A DNA stretch of 64,000 nucleotides from Shinella pollutisoli. GTDB lineage: Bacteria; Pseudomonadota; Alphaproteobacteria; Rhizobiales; Rhizobiaceae. The notes below the pieces were generated by a model that was not told where the DNA came from, did not search any database, and worked only from the letters and a program-made list of their open reading frames with translations. How positions within the stretch are numbered: the stretch's first letter is position 1; the number at the start of each line of letters is the position of its first letter. The position numbers and the translations under genes were made by a program. This document shows, piece after piece, positions 41,293-49,230 of this stretch. The DNA lies in assembly GCF_024609765.1 (NCBI RefSeq), contig NZ_JANFDG010000009.1, positions 62,001-126,000 on the forward strand, written 5' to 3'.

Positions 41293-43617
41293 ATGCTGCT
41301 CACCCTCACCGCCCTCCTCCTCGCCCTCATCGGACTGGTGCTGACGGGCGGCGGGGGATGGCTCGCGGCACTCGGCGGCAGCCTCTACTACGTCATCGCC
41401 GGCCTCGCCTTCCTCGTCACCGCGTTCCTGCTCTTCCGACGCAGCGCGGCGGCGCTGTGGCTCTACGCGCTGATCGTCGTCGGCTCGCTCGGCTGGGCGG
41501 TCTGGGAGGTCGGCTTCGACTGGTGGCAGCTCGGCCCACGCGGCGGGGTCATCGTGCTTCTCGGCCTGTGGCTGATGCTGCCCGCCATCCGCCGGCCGCT
41601 CGGCTTCACGAGCCCCACCGGCACGCACTATCCGGCGAGCCTCGTGCCGCTCGCCGTCGCCAACCTGCTGGCGATCGTCGTCGCCGGCTATGCGATGACG
41701 CAGGACCCGCACGACCTCGGCGGCACGCTGCCGACGGAGATCGTCAACGCCAGCCCCGCGCTCGGCGGCGACGTGCCGGCGGGCGAATGGCACCAGTACG
41801 GCCGCACGCCCTACGGCCAGCGCTATTCGCCGCTTGACCAGATCAACCGCGACAACGTCGCCGACCTCAAGGTCGCCTGGGAATACCACACCGGCGACGT
41901 GCGCCTGCCCGACGACGTCGGCGAGACCACCTACCAGGTGACGCCGCTCAAGGTGGGCGACACGCTCTATCTCTGCACGCCGCACAACTGGGCGATCGCC
42001 ATCGACGCGGCGACGGGCAGGGAGAAGTGGAAATACGATTCCAACTCCGGCATGAACCCGGACCGCCAGCACCAGACCTGCCGCGGCGTCACCTACCATG
42101 CCGACCCGGCCGCGAGCTTCTGCCCGGCCCGCGTCTACCTGCCGACCTCCGACGCGCGGCTGATCGCGCTCGACGCGGAGACCGGCGAGGTCTGCACGGG
42201 CTTCGCCGAGAACGGCGTGCTTCGGCTCGAGACCGGCATGCCCTACAATCCCGCCGGCTACTACTATTCCACCTCGCCGCCCGTCATCGTCGACCGCAAG
42301 ATCATCATCGGCGGGGCGGTCAACGACAACTATTCCACGCAGTCGCAGTCGGGCGTGATCCGCGCCTTCGACGTCGATTCGGGCGAGCTCATCTGGAACT
42401 GGGATTCCGGCAACCCGGACGTCACCACGCCGCTGCCGGAGGGCCAGACCTACACGGCCAACTCGCCGAACTCCTGGTCGGTCTTCAGCTACGACGCGGC
42501 GCTTAACCTCGTCTACATCCCGCTCGGCAACCAGGTGCCGGACCAGCTCGGCATGGGCCGCAGCGAGCATGTCGAAAAATATTCCTCGTCCATCGTCGCG
42601 CTCGACATCGCCACCGGCGCGGTGCGCTGGGTGCGCCAGACCGTGCACCACGACCTCTGGGACATGGACGTGCCGGCGCAGCCGGTGCTGGTCGACCTCA
42701 CCCGCGACGGCGCGACCGTGCCGGCGCTCGTCGGCCCGACCAAGCAGGGCGACGTCTACGTGCTCGACCGGCGCACCGGCGAGCCGATCATCCCCGTGCG
42801 CGAGGAGCCGGCGCCGACCGGCGCCATCCCCGAGGACTTCACCGCGCCGACGCAGCCCGTCTCCGACCTCACCTTCCGCCCCGAGCCGCTCCAGGAGAGG
42901 AACATGTGGGGCATCACCATGTTCGACCAGCTCGCCTGCCGCATCGACTTCCGCTCGCTGAAATACGAGGGGCGCTACACGCCGCCCTCGCTCCAGGGCA
43001 CGCTCGTCTATCCCGGCAATTTCGGCACTTTCAACTGGGGCTCGGTGGCGGTCGACCCGGAGCGGCAGGTGATGTTCGGCATGCCGACCTACCTCGCCTT
43101 CACCGCCCGGCTGGTGCCGCGCGAGGAGATCCCGCCGAAGGGGCAGGACGAGAAGGGCTCCGAGCAGGGGCTGAACCGCAACGAGGGCGCGCCCTACGGC
43201 GTCTACATGGGGCCGTTCCTCGGGCCGCTCGGCATTCCCTGCCAGGCGCCGCCGTGGGGCTATGTCGCCGGCGCCGACCTCGCGACCGGCAAGATAGCCT
43301 GGAAGCACAAGAACGGCACCGTCTACGACATGACGCCGCTGCCGCTGCCCTTCAAGGTGGGCGTGCCGGGCATCGGCGGGCCGATGATCACCAGGGGCGG
43401 CATCGCCTTCCTGGGGGCTGCGGTCGACAACTACCTGCGCGCCTACGACGTGACGAGCGGCCTGCAGCTCTGGGAGGCGCGCCTTCCGGCCGGCGGCCAG
43501 GCGACGCCGATGACCTATACGGCGGGCGACAGGCAATATGTGCTGATCGTCGCCGGCGGGCACGGCTCGGTCGGCACCAAGGCGGGGGATTCGGTGATCG
43601 CCTACACGCTGCCGTAA
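41293..43617 (+). CDS. gcd: Membrane-bound PQQ-dependent glucose/quinate/shikimate dehydrogenase
   Basis: The enzyme has 774 residues. Five N-terminal transmembrane helices (about 1-135) anchor it in the inner membrane; the rest is an eight-bladed PQQ propeller in the periplasm (ADLKVAWEYHTGDV, DTLYLCTPHNWAIAIDAATGREKWKYD, SGVIRAFDVDSGELIWNWDSGNPD, YIPLGNQVPDQLG, VRQTVHHDLWDMDVPAQPVLVDL). It oxidises aldoses (glucose to gluconate) or quinate-type substrates and passes electrons to ubiquinone. The family is clear but the substrate is not. No pqq biosynthesis gene is in the window, so cofactor supply must come from elsewhere. Confidence 0.93.
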   Translation: MLLTLTALLLALIGLVLTGGGGWLAALGGSLYYVIAGLAFLVTAFLLFRRSAAALWLYALIVVGSLGWAVWEVGFDWWQLGPRGGVIVLLGLWLMLPAIRRPLGFTSPTGTHYPASLVPLAVANLLAIVVAGYAMTQDPHDLGGTLPTEIVNASPALGGDVPAGEWHQYGRTPYGQRYSPLDQINRDNVADLKVAWEYHTGDVRLPDDVGETTYQVTPLKVGDTLYLCTPHNWAIAIDAATGREKWKYDSNSGMNPDRQHQTCRGVTYHADPAASFCPARVYLPTSDARLIALDAETGEVCTGFAENGVLRLETGMPYNPAGYYYSTSPPVIVDRKIIIGGAVNDNYSTQSQSGVIRAFDVDSGELIWNWDSGNPDVTTPLPEGQTYTANSPNSWSVFSYDAALNLVYIPLGNQVPDQLGMGRSEHVEKYSSSIVALDIATGAVRWVRQTVHHDLWDMDVPAQPVLVDLTRDGATVPALVGPTKQGDVYVLDRRTGEPIIPVREEPAPTGAIPEDFTAPTQPVSDLTFRPEPLQERNMWGITMFDQLACRIDFRSLKYEGRYTPPSLQGTLVYPGNFGTFNWGSVAVDPERQVMFGMPTYLAFTARLVPREEIPPKGQDEKGSEQGLNRNEGAPYGVYMGPFLGPLGIPCQAPPWGYVAGADLATGKIAWKHKNGTVYDMTPLPLPFKVGVPGIGGPMITRGGIAFLGAAVDNYLRAYDVTSGLQLWEARLPAGGQATPMTYTAGDRQYVLIVAGGHGSVGTKAGDSVIAYTLP

Positions 43618-43676
43618 GTCCCGCAAAAGGCTGGCGTGCCAATGTCTCCCCGATGTTTTTCAGGGAGACATTTTCC

Positions 43677-44114
43677 ATGAAGATCGACAGCGGCATGCAC
43701 ATGGCCTACATGCCCGGCCGCCAGGCCGCGCGGCAGGACAACAGCATCAGCGCCGGCGGCGAGGCGGATGCCCTCCCGCGCCGGGGCGCGCCGACCGTCG
43801 GTCCCTCCATGCCGATGCCCGCCGGCCTCGCCAACGCGCTCTGGCTCGCCGCCGCGCGGCGCGACGAGGAGGCGAAGGCGGCGAGCGACGGCCTCGCCGC
43901 CGAGTTCATGGAGCTTTCGCGCATGACGGCGGCCGAGCGGCTGCGCAAGGAGATGCTCGACGCGCTGGGCCTCACGGAGGAAAGCCTGGCGTCCCTGCCG
44001 CCGGACGAGCGCGCGGCCATCGAGGCGGACATCCGCCGCGCCGTCAAGGAGCAGCTCGGCATCGACGAGACGGCGGAGGCGACGCAGCAGGCGGCGGAGG
44101 CTGCCGAAGCCTGA
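43677..44114 (+). CDS. Conserved hypothetical protein with helical C-terminus
   Basis: The protein has 145 residues from ATG 43677 (MKIDSGMHMAYMPGRQAARQDN). Residues 1-55 are low-complexity; 60-140 are charged helices (FMELSRMTAAERLRKEMLDALGLTEESLASLPPDERAAIEADIRRAVKEQLGIDE). The 'LRKEMLDALGLTEE.LA.LPPDERAAIE..IR..VKE.L' segment is common in rhizobial proteins without assigned function. No signal peptide or membrane segment is present. It ends 58 bp before the leader ORF of the GNAT gene. Confidence 0.75.
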   Translation: MKIDSGMHMAYMPGRQAARQDNSISAGGEADALPRRGAPTVGPSMPMPAGLANALWLAAARRDEEAKAASDGLAAEFMELSRMTAAERLRKEMLDALGLTEESLASLPPDERAAIEADIRRAVKEQLGIDETAEATQQAAEAAEA

Positions 44115-44137
44115 GCGGATTTTCGCCGCACGCCCCG

Positions 44138-44166
44138 TTGACAAATCCGCGGATTCGGGGAATATC
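44138..44166 (+). promoter_or_regulatory. Candidate sigma70 promoter for the leader ORF and GNAT gene
   Basis: TTGACA (44138-44143) is a perfect -35; 17 bp later AATATC (44161-44166) is a plausible -10. The expected start site 6-7 nt downstream falls on about 44173, the A of the leader ATG, so the mRNA would be leaderless at that ORF. Confidence 0.65.
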
Positions 44167-44172
44167 GCCGCC

Positions 44173-44223
44173 ATGATCAAGAACACGCCCATCGCCGCGC
44201 AGTATTTTTGGCTGTTCCCATAG
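44173..44223 (+). CDS. Putative 16-residue leader peptide with aromatic C-terminus
   Basis: ATG 44173 to TAG 44221 encodes MIKNTPIAAQYFWLFP. It has no room for an RBS downstream of the predicted promoter start and would be translated leaderless, like rhizobial trpL. The run Y-F-W-L-F-P just before the stop is typical of attenuation or ribosome-arrest peptides. A terminator hairpin begins 26 nt after the stop, and a GNAT gene follows. Together these suggest translation-controlled attenuation of the GNAT gene, sensing an aromatic aminoacyl-tRNA or an arrest-inducing molecule such as an antibiotic. The mechanism is inferred. Confidence 0.6.
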   Translation: MIKNTPIAAQYFWLFP

Positions 44224-44248
44224 GGAGCGGCCGTTCGATCATGTCGAC

Positions 44249-44277
44249 AAGCCGCCATCGGGCGGCTTTGTTGTTTT
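44249..44277 (+). terminator. Attenuator-like intrinsic terminator between leader ORF and GNAT gene
   Basis: AAGCCGCC (44249-44256) pairs with GGCGGCTT (44261-44268) around a 4-nt loop ATCG and is followed by TGTTGTTTT. An upstream GCGGC (44227-44231) could pair with GCCGC (44251-44255) and form a competing antiterminator. Confidence 0.75.
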
Positions 44278-44317
44278 CGGGCACCTGATGGCGGTAAAAC
44301 CCCAAGGAGCCCCCGCC

Positions 44318-44821
44318 ATGCACAGCACCGTCCTCAAGCTCGAACCCGTCCAGCCGGCCGAACGGCCGCCGCTCGTCACCATCCGCGCCGCCCGCCCCGG
44401 CGACCTGCAGCAGATCCTCGACATGATCGCGCTGCACGCCGAATGCCATGGCGACACGGCGAGGATCTCCGCCGCCGATCTCGACCGCGACCTGTTCTCC
44501 GAGCGGCCCTGGATCACCGCGCTGGTGGCCGAGGCGGGCGGCCGGCTGATCGGCTACGCGCTGCTGGCCCCGCTGTACCGGGCGATGGAGGGCGTGCGCG
44601 GCATGGAGCTCAACCAGCTCTTCGTGCGCCGCGACCACCGCGGCCACGGCATCGGCCGCCACCTCGTCTCCCGCGCCCGCGAGCACGCCCGCCTCTCCGG
44701 CTGCGGCTACCTCTCCGTCAGCGCCGCCACCGGCAATTTCCAGGCCCACCGCTTCTACGAGACCATGAACTTCCGCGCCGGCCCGGTCACCGGCATGCGC
44801 TACGTGCAGTCGCTGGGGTAG
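44318..44821 (+). CDS. GNAT family N-acetyltransferase, downstream of a leader-peptide attenuator
   Basis: The protein has 167 residues from ATG 44318, with AAGGAG as RBS. GNAT motifs: VTIRAARPGDLQQILDMIALHAECHGDTARISAADLDRDLFSERPWITALVAEAGGRLIGYALLAPLYRAMEGVRGMELNQLFVRRDHRGHGIGRHLVSRAREHARLSGCGYLSVSAATGNFQAHRFYETMNF. The acetyl-CoA pyrophosphate loop is RDHRGHGIGRHL. The substrate is unknown; small-molecule or protein acetylation is possible. Its expression is probably controlled by the leader ORF and terminator upstream, which would fit a drug- or amino-acid-responsive enzyme. Confidence 0.9.
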   Translation: MHSTVLKLEPVQPAERPPLVTIRAARPGDLQQILDMIALHAECHGDTARISAADLDRDLFSERPWITALVAEAGGRLIGYALLAPLYRAMEGVRGMELNQLFVRRDHRGHGIGRHLVSRAREHARLSGCGYLSVSAATGNFQAHRFYETMNFRAGPVTGMRYVQSLG

Positions 44822-44856
44822 AACAAATTTGCACGTCCATCTGGACGCGCGGCACT

Positions 44857-45147
44857 CTATAGGCCGGCGGCCTTGCGGAGCGCGTCGTTCATGCGCGCCT
44901 GCCAGCCCTTGCCGGTCGCCTTGAAATATTCGATCACGTCCGGGTCGAGGCGAATGGAAACCTGCCGGCGCGGGCTCTCCGCCGGCGGACGGCCGCGCTT
45001 ACGGCGGACGGCCTCGCCGAAGGTCATGGGGCGACGTGCGCTTTTCTCGCTCAGTTCCTCGTCGTCGGGGTCGCCGGCGATCTGGCGCTGGATCTCCGCC
45101 TCCTCGGCATCGTCGATGTCGCGAAGGTGGCGTGGAAGCCTGCTCAT
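44857..45147 (-). CDS. brnA: BrnA family antitoxin
   Basis: This 96-residue protein has an acidic N-terminal half (residues 1-45, toxin-binding) and a C-terminal ribbon-helix-helix-like domain RRQVSIRLDPDVIEYFKATGKGWQARMNDALRKAAGL, the standard BrnA ending. It overlaps brnT by 4 bp and follows it, the usual toxin-first order. BrnA dimers bind the brnT promoter and neutralise BrnT. Confidence 0.93.
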   Translation of the reverse strand: MSRLPRHLRDIDDAEEAEIQRQIAGDPDDEELSEKSARRPMTFGEAVRRKRGRPPAESPRRQVSIRLDPDVIEYFKATGKGWQARMNDALRKAAGL

Positions 45148-45389
45148 AGGGTTCTCCTTTCCTTTCGCGATGCCCGGCGCATGGACACGACGGAAAGCGC
45201 TTGCGTGCCGAGCAGCTCGAAGATCACCGTGACGACGGTTCCGCGAAAGACGCCGATCGCCATCAGCCGGCCCTTCTTCGCCTCGAAGACCGTCGCCGCC
45301 TCGAAGAAATCCATGGTCAGGTCGGCCATGTCCAGGCCGCGCTCCTGCAGCGTCTTCGCGCGCTTGGGCGGATCGAAGGTGATCTTCAT
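45144..45389 (-). CDS. brnT: BrnT family ribonuclease toxin
   Basis: This 81-residue RelE-like mRNA interferase has ITFDPPKRAKTLQERGLDMADLTMDFFEAATVFEAKKGRLMAIGVFRGTVVTVIFELLGTQALSVVSMRRASRKERRTL. The final RRAS..ERR segment holds the catalytic Arg residues, as in Brucella BrnT. ATG 45389 begins 64 bp after the end of the cytochrome gene. It is coupled to brnA by a 4-bp overlap, and all key parts are present. Confidence 0.92.
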   Translation of the reverse strand: MKITFDPPKRAKTLQERGLDMADLTMDFFEAATVFEAKKGRLMAIGVFRGTVVTVIFELLGTQALSVVSMRRASRKERRTL

Positions 45390-45453
45390 CGACTCATATC
45401 AGCGCATCCGTCCGCGAATGCAAGAATAAAAGTGATACAAAAAATCCTCGTAC

Positions 45454-46365
45454 TCACCGCGCCGGGATCGCCTTGAGATAGGCGGCGATCGCCTCGCGGT
45501 CGGCGGCGGGCAGCGCCGCGAGGTTCTTCTGCACGGCGACCATCGCGCCCCCGACGCTGTCGAACTCGGGCGTGAAGCCGGTCTCGAGGTAGCTCGCGAT
45601 GTCGCCTTCGCTCCAGCCGCCGAAGCCGCCCTCGCGCGGGGTGATGTTCGGCACCCTGCCCTCGCCGCCCTCCGGGTTCGGGGCACCGGCGAGCCACTGG
45701 TCGGTCTTCAGCCCGCCGAGGATGTCGCGCGGCGTGTGGCACTCGCCGCAATGGCCGGGGCCTTCCACGAGGTACTGGCCGTGGCGGACCTTCTCGTCGG
45801 CGTCGGAAAGCGTCACGCGCGGCGCCTCGTCGAGATAGAGGCGCTTCCAGCCGCCGAGCGACAGGCGGACGTTGAAGGGGAACGGCAGGTCGTGCTCCGG
45901 CGCGACGTCGGCGCTCTTCGGCAGGGTCCCCAGATAGGCGTAGAGGTCGGCGATGTCCTGCACCGTCATGCGGCTGTAGGAGGCATAGGGGAAGGACGGG
46001 TAGAGGTGCTCGCCGTCCCGGCCGGTGCCGCGCTTCATCGCGTCGCCGAACTCGGCGAGCGTCCAGGCGCCGATGCCGGCCGTCTCGTCCGGCGAGATGT
46101 TGGGCACGTGGAAGGTACCGAAGGGGCTCTTCAGCGCCAGCCCGCCGGAAAGCACCGTCTTCCGATCGTCCGGCGCGCCCGGCGCGGCGTGACAGCTCGA
46201 ACAGCCGCCGGCGTGGAAGATGCGCTCGCCGTTGGCGAGGTCCGGCGCGCCGGCCGAGGCCCAGACCTCGGCGGGCAGCCGCTCCGGCGCGGTGACATAG
46301 AGGAAGGCCGCGACGGCGAGCACCGCCACCATCACCAGGCCGGTTGCGATTTTCCTGAGCGTCAT
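45454..46365 (-). CDS. Membrane-anchored diheme c-type cytochrome
   Basis: The protein has 303 residues from ATG 46365. One N-terminal membrane anchor or signal (about 5-26, IATGLVMVAVLAVAAFLYV) is followed by two class I cytochrome c domains with heme sites CSSCH (about 55-59) and CGECH (about 207-211). The stretch GGLALKSPFGTFHVPNISPDETAGIGAWTLAEFGDAMKRGTGRDGEHLYPSFPYASYSRMTVQDIADLYAYLGTLP is typical of cytochrome subunits of alcohol or aldehyde dehydrogenases. It may accept electrons from a periplasmic dehydrogenase. The longer upstream reading runs into a mosaic repeat. Confidence 0.93.
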   Translation of the reverse strand: MTLRKIATGLVMVAVLAVAAFLYVTAPERLPAEVWASAGAPDLANGERIFHAGGCSSCHAAPGAPDDRKTVLSGGLALKSPFGTFHVPNISPDETAGIGAWTLAEFGDAMKRGTGRDGEHLYPSFPYASYSRMTVQDIADLYAYLGTLPKSADVAPEHDLPFPFNVRLSLGGWKRLYLDEAPRVTLSDADEKVRHGQYLVEGPGHCGECHTPRDILGGLKTDQWLAGAPNPEGGEGRVPNITPREGGFGGWSEGDIASYLETGFTPEFDSVGGAMVAVQKNLAALPAADREAIAAYLKAIPAR

Positions 46366-46421
46366 GCACCCTTCTCCGTCGTGATAGAAAAAGCCGCCTG
46401 CCCGGAAAAGGCAAGCGGATA

Positions 46422-46540
46422 CCCCCTCATCCGGCCCTTCGGGCCACCTTCTCCCCGCCGGGGAGAAGAGGAAACGAGAGGTTGGCACCCCTTTCCTTCT
46501 CCCCGGCGGGGAGAGGGTGCCGGCAGGCGGATGAGGGGGC
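46422..46540. repeat. Mosaic palindromic element, subfamily B
   Basis: CCCCCTCATCCGGCCCTTCG, CACCTTCTCCCCGCCGGGGA, a spacer of about 30 bp, CTTCTCCCCGGCGGGGAGAG and GGCAGGCGGATGAGGGGGCC. It lies between the two cytochrome genes. Confidence 0.92.
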
Positions 46541-46590
46541 CTGCCGGCGAACGGACATATCCGTTTCAGGGTCGGGGACGGCCTACCGCG

Positions 46591-47034
46591 TCACTTCTTG
46601 ACGCGGTAGACCTCATGACAGCCGCCGCAGTTCTTGCCGATCGCGCCCAGCGCCGCCCCCACGCCCGCCTGGTCGGCCGGAAGGCTCGCCAGCGCCGCCT
46701 CGGCATCGGCGGCGAGCCGGTCGGCCTTCGCCTTGAAGTCGTCCGGAGCCTCCCAGATCTTCGGGCTCGCCTCGGTCTCGGCACCCGTCTCGCTGCCGGC
46801 CGGGAACTGTTCCGGGAAGGCCCGCGCGACCTCGCTCATCGTCGCCAGCGACGCCTTGACGATCTCCGCGTCATAGGGTTTCTCGCCCTTGGCGATGCCC
46901 GACAGCGCGCCCATCGCGCCGCCGACCTTCTTCATCATGTCCTGGCGCACGACCTGCGGCTCGCCCGCCGCGAGGACGGCGCCCGCGCCAAGGCCCGCAA
47001 GCGCGGCGGCGACGGCCAAAGTCTTGAATTTCAT
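46591..47034 (-). CDS. Cytochrome c' / c-556 family (class II c-type cytochrome)
   Basis: The protein has 147 residues, a signal peptide (1-23, LAVAAALAGLGAGAVLAAG) and a four-helix bundle with the heme site at the C-terminus, NCGGCHEVYRVKK. Residues RQDMMKKVGGAMGALSGIAKGEKPYDAEIVKASLATMSEVARAFPEQFPAGSE are typical. It binds a high-spin heme in the periplasm and may bind NO or take part in electron transfer. ATG 47034 is used; TTG 47037 is an alternative. Confidence 0.93.
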   Translation of the reverse strand: MKFKTLAVAAALAGLGAGAVLAAGEPQVVRQDMMKKVGGAMGALSGIAKGEKPYDAEIVKASLATMSEVARAFPEQFPAGSETGAETEASPKIWEAPDDFKAKADRLAADAEAALASLPADQAGVGAALGAIGKNCGGCHEVYRVKK

Positions 47035-47130
47035 CAATTACTCCCGATTGTTTTCGGCATTCCGCCGGTTGGACGATGCGCCGGCATGATTGCACTTTGG
47101 GGGGCCGAGGGAAGTAAAATCTTCTTGAAA

Positions 47131-47160
47131 CGGAAAACCCCGGCCGCGGGCGGCCGGGGT
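47131..47160 (-). terminator. Intrinsic terminator of sodB
   Basis: Perfect 10-bp arms ACCCCGGCCG (47137-47146) and CGGCCGGGGT (47151-47160) with a 4-nt loop are followed on the minus strand by TTTTCC, 127 bp after the sodB stop. Confidence 0.8.
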
Positions 47161-47286
47161 CGGGAATGCTGCTGTGCGAGGCGCGACGCCCTCCCCTCGA
47201 CGGGAGGATCGGAGCGAAGCCCCGGGGCGGGGCGACGCGGCGAACGCGACGCCGGCGCCTTCCCATCACGGAGGAGGCGGAATGCC

Positions 47287-47889
47287 TTACTTCGTGGCTT
47301 CCTCGTAGCGCTCCAGCACGTAATCCCAGTTGACCAGGCTGTCGACGAAGGCTTCGAGGTACTTCGGCCGGGCGTTGCGGTAGTCGATGTAGTAGGAATG
47401 CTCCCAGACGTCGACGCCGAGGATCGGGGTGGCGCCGTGGACGAGCGGGTTCTCGCCGTTCGGGGTCTTGGAGATGGCGAGCTTGCCGTCCTTGACCGAG
47501 AGCCAGGCCCAGCCGGAGCCGAACTGCGTCGTGCCGGCGGCGATGAAGTCGGTGCGGAACTTGTCGTAGCCGCCGAGGTCGCTGTCGACGGCCTTCTGCA
47601 GGGCGCCCGGCAGGCTCTTGCCGCCGCCGCCCTTCTTCAGCCACTTCCAGAAATGGACGTGGTTGTAGTGCTGGCCGGCATTGTTGAACAGGCCCTGGTT
47701 GGTGCCGTAGGACTTCTTGACGATCTCCTCCAGCGAGAGGTCGGCAAGGCCCGCCTCCTCGGCCAGCTTGTTGCCGTTGTCGACATAGGCCTTGTGGTGC
47801 TTGTCGTGGTGATATTCGAGCGTCTCGCGCGACATGTAGGGGGCGAGCGCGTCGTAATCGTAGGGAAGCGGCGGAAGTTCGAAGGCCAT
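47287..47889 (-). CDS. sodB: Fe/Mn superoxide dismutase
   Basis: This 200-residue enzyme turns superoxide into O2 and H2O2. Metal ligands by alignment: His27 (EYHHDKHHKAYV), His77 (YNHVHFW), Asp160 and His164 (LGVDVWEHSYYIDYRNARPKYLEAF). The FGSGWAWL motif and Gln-containing NNAGQH region fit the Fe- or cambialistic type; the exact metal preference is not decided. ATG 47889 follows an AGGAG RBS. It is monocistronic, with a terminator at 47131-47160. Confidence 0.96.
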   Translation of the reverse strand: MAFELPPLPYDYDALAPYMSRETLEYHHDKHHKAYVDNGNKLAEEAGLADLSLEEIVKKSYGTNQGLFNNAGQHYNHVHFWKWLKKGGGGKSLPGALQKAVDSDLGGYDKFRTDFIAAGTTQFGSGWAWLSVKDGKLAISKTPNGENPLVHGATPILGVDVWEHSYYIDYRNARPKYLEAFVDSLVNWDYVLERYEEATK

Positions 47890-48021
47890 GGTGCATTCTC
47901 CTCTTGGGCGGGCGGAATTTTCTCAATGAAATCCGTGAGTGGAACATAGGAGCGGCAACCGGGAGAGGCAACCGCCGCCGTTGCGAAATTTGCGTTACGG
48001 CAGGAAAATCCTTGCGCGCCC

Positions 48022-48903
48022 TCAGGCGTCGCCGTCCGAGCGCGCCCAGTCGAGGTAGAGGTCGCGCGCCTTGGCGCCGATCGTGCCGTGCGGCAGGTCG
48101 CGCTCCTCGAAGCGGGTCACCGGCGCGATCTTCGAATAGTTGCCGGAGGTGAAGATCTCGTCGGCGGCCGCGAAATCGGCGAGCGTCAGCACCGTCTCCA
48201 CCACCTCGAAGCCGGCGGCGCGCAGCAGGCCGATGACGCGCGCGCGGGTGATGCCGGCGAGATAGGTGCCGTTCGCGGCCGGCGTGAAGACGACGCCGTC
48301 CTTGACGATGAAGACGTTGGAGGAGCCGGTCTCGGCGACGTTGCCGAGCATGTCGCGCACCAGCGCGTTGTCGAAGCCGCGGCGGCGGGCCTCAGTGAGG
48401 ATGCGGGCGTTGTTGGGATAGAGGCAGCCCGCCTTGGCGTCGGTCGGCATCGATTCGACGGTCGGCCGGCGGAAGGGCGAAACGGTGAGCGAGGCGCCCG
48501 CCTCCGGATCGCCCATCGGCGCCTCGAACAGGCAGAGCGCGAAGCGGGTCGACTCCGGGTCGGCCTGCACCATGCCGGCCGTCCCGTGCTCGGCCCAGTA
48601 CATCGGCTTGATGTAGAGCGCGGTGCGGCCGTCGAACTTCTCGATGCCCTCCCGGGCGAGGCCCTCGATCTCCTCGGCGGTCATCGTCGCCTTCAGCCCC
48701 AGCGCCTCGGCGGAGCGGTTGACGCGGCGGCAGTGCAGGTCGAGGTCGGGCGCGATGCCGTCGAACCAGCGCGCGCCGTCGAAGACGGTGGAGCCGAGCC
48801 ACATGGCATGCGAGGTGGGGCCGATCAGCGGCGGGTTGCCGGAAAGCCATTCGCCGTCCACGAAGGTCCAGGTGGCGGTGCGCGGGGACGTGTCGACGGG
48901 CAT
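48022..48903 (-). CDS. Branched-chain aminotransferase-type PLP enzyme (fold IV)
   Basis: The enzyme has 293 residues from ATG 48903. Fold-IV features are FVDGEWLSGNPPLIGPTSHAMWLGSTVFDGARWFDGIAPDLDLHCRRVNRSAEALGL, ALYIKPMYWAEHG, the PLP lysine Lys157 in TDAKAGCLYPNNARILTEARRRGFDNALVRDMLGNVAETGSSNVFIVKDGVVFTP, and a terminal DEIFTSGNYSKIAPVTRFEERDL. The branched-chain (IlvE-like) assignment fits, but D-amino-acid transaminase-like members share many features. It catalyses interconversion of branched-chain amino acids and 2-oxo acids with glutamate. Confidence 0.88.
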   Translation of the reverse strand: MPVDTSPRTATWTFVDGEWLSGNPPLIGPTSHAMWLGSTVFDGARWFDGIAPDLDLHCRRVNRSAEALGLKATMTAEEIEGLAREGIEKFDGRTALYIKPMYWAEHGTAGMVQADPESTRFALCLFEAPMGDPEAGASLTVSPFRRPTVESMPTDAKAGCLYPNNARILTEARRRGFDNALVRDMLGNVAETGSSNVFIVKDGVVFTPAANGTYLAGITRARVIGLLRAAGFEVVETVLTLADFAAADEIFTSGNYSKIAPVTRFEERDLPHGTIGAKARDLYLDWARSDGDA

Positions 48904-49011
48904 GGCGGGGCTCCTTTTCGTTCTTCCTCTGCCTTCGGCCAGACGGGCGGGCTTGTCCATTCAAGATGTTGAATGGGTGCGTCAGGGAGCGTGATGGGTG
49001 ACGGCGATCAT

Positions 49012-49169
49012 GCCCCTCATCCGGCTGCCGCCACCTTCTCCCCGCAGGCGGGGAGAAGGGGAATGCGGCAACGGTTTCCACTTCCACCGTCTCCTTAGGA
49101 AGCCGGTCCGGCATCTCTCCTTCTCCCCGCCTGCGGGGAGAAGGTGCCCGGCAGGGCGGATGAGGGGCA
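49012..49169. repeat. Mosaic palindromic element, subfamily B
   Basis: GCCCCTCATCCGGCTGCCGC, CCTTCTCCCCGCAGGCGGGG, a spacer of about 60 bp, CCTTCTCCCCGCCTGCGGGG and CGGCAGGGCGGATGAGGGGC. It lies between the divergent aminotransferase and alcohol dehydrogenase genes. Confidence 0.92.
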
Positions 49170-49230
49170 GCGTCCTGTTCCCCTCTCCCGCAGCCCGTGC
49201 CATAGAACAGGCGACCAGGAGAGCACGGCC

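Noticed and set aside
43677-44114. Extending the small hypothetical protein upstream into the gcd gene
   Set aside because: The long frame from 42906 is a shadow of the gcd coding region; codon use and the RBS support a start at 43677.
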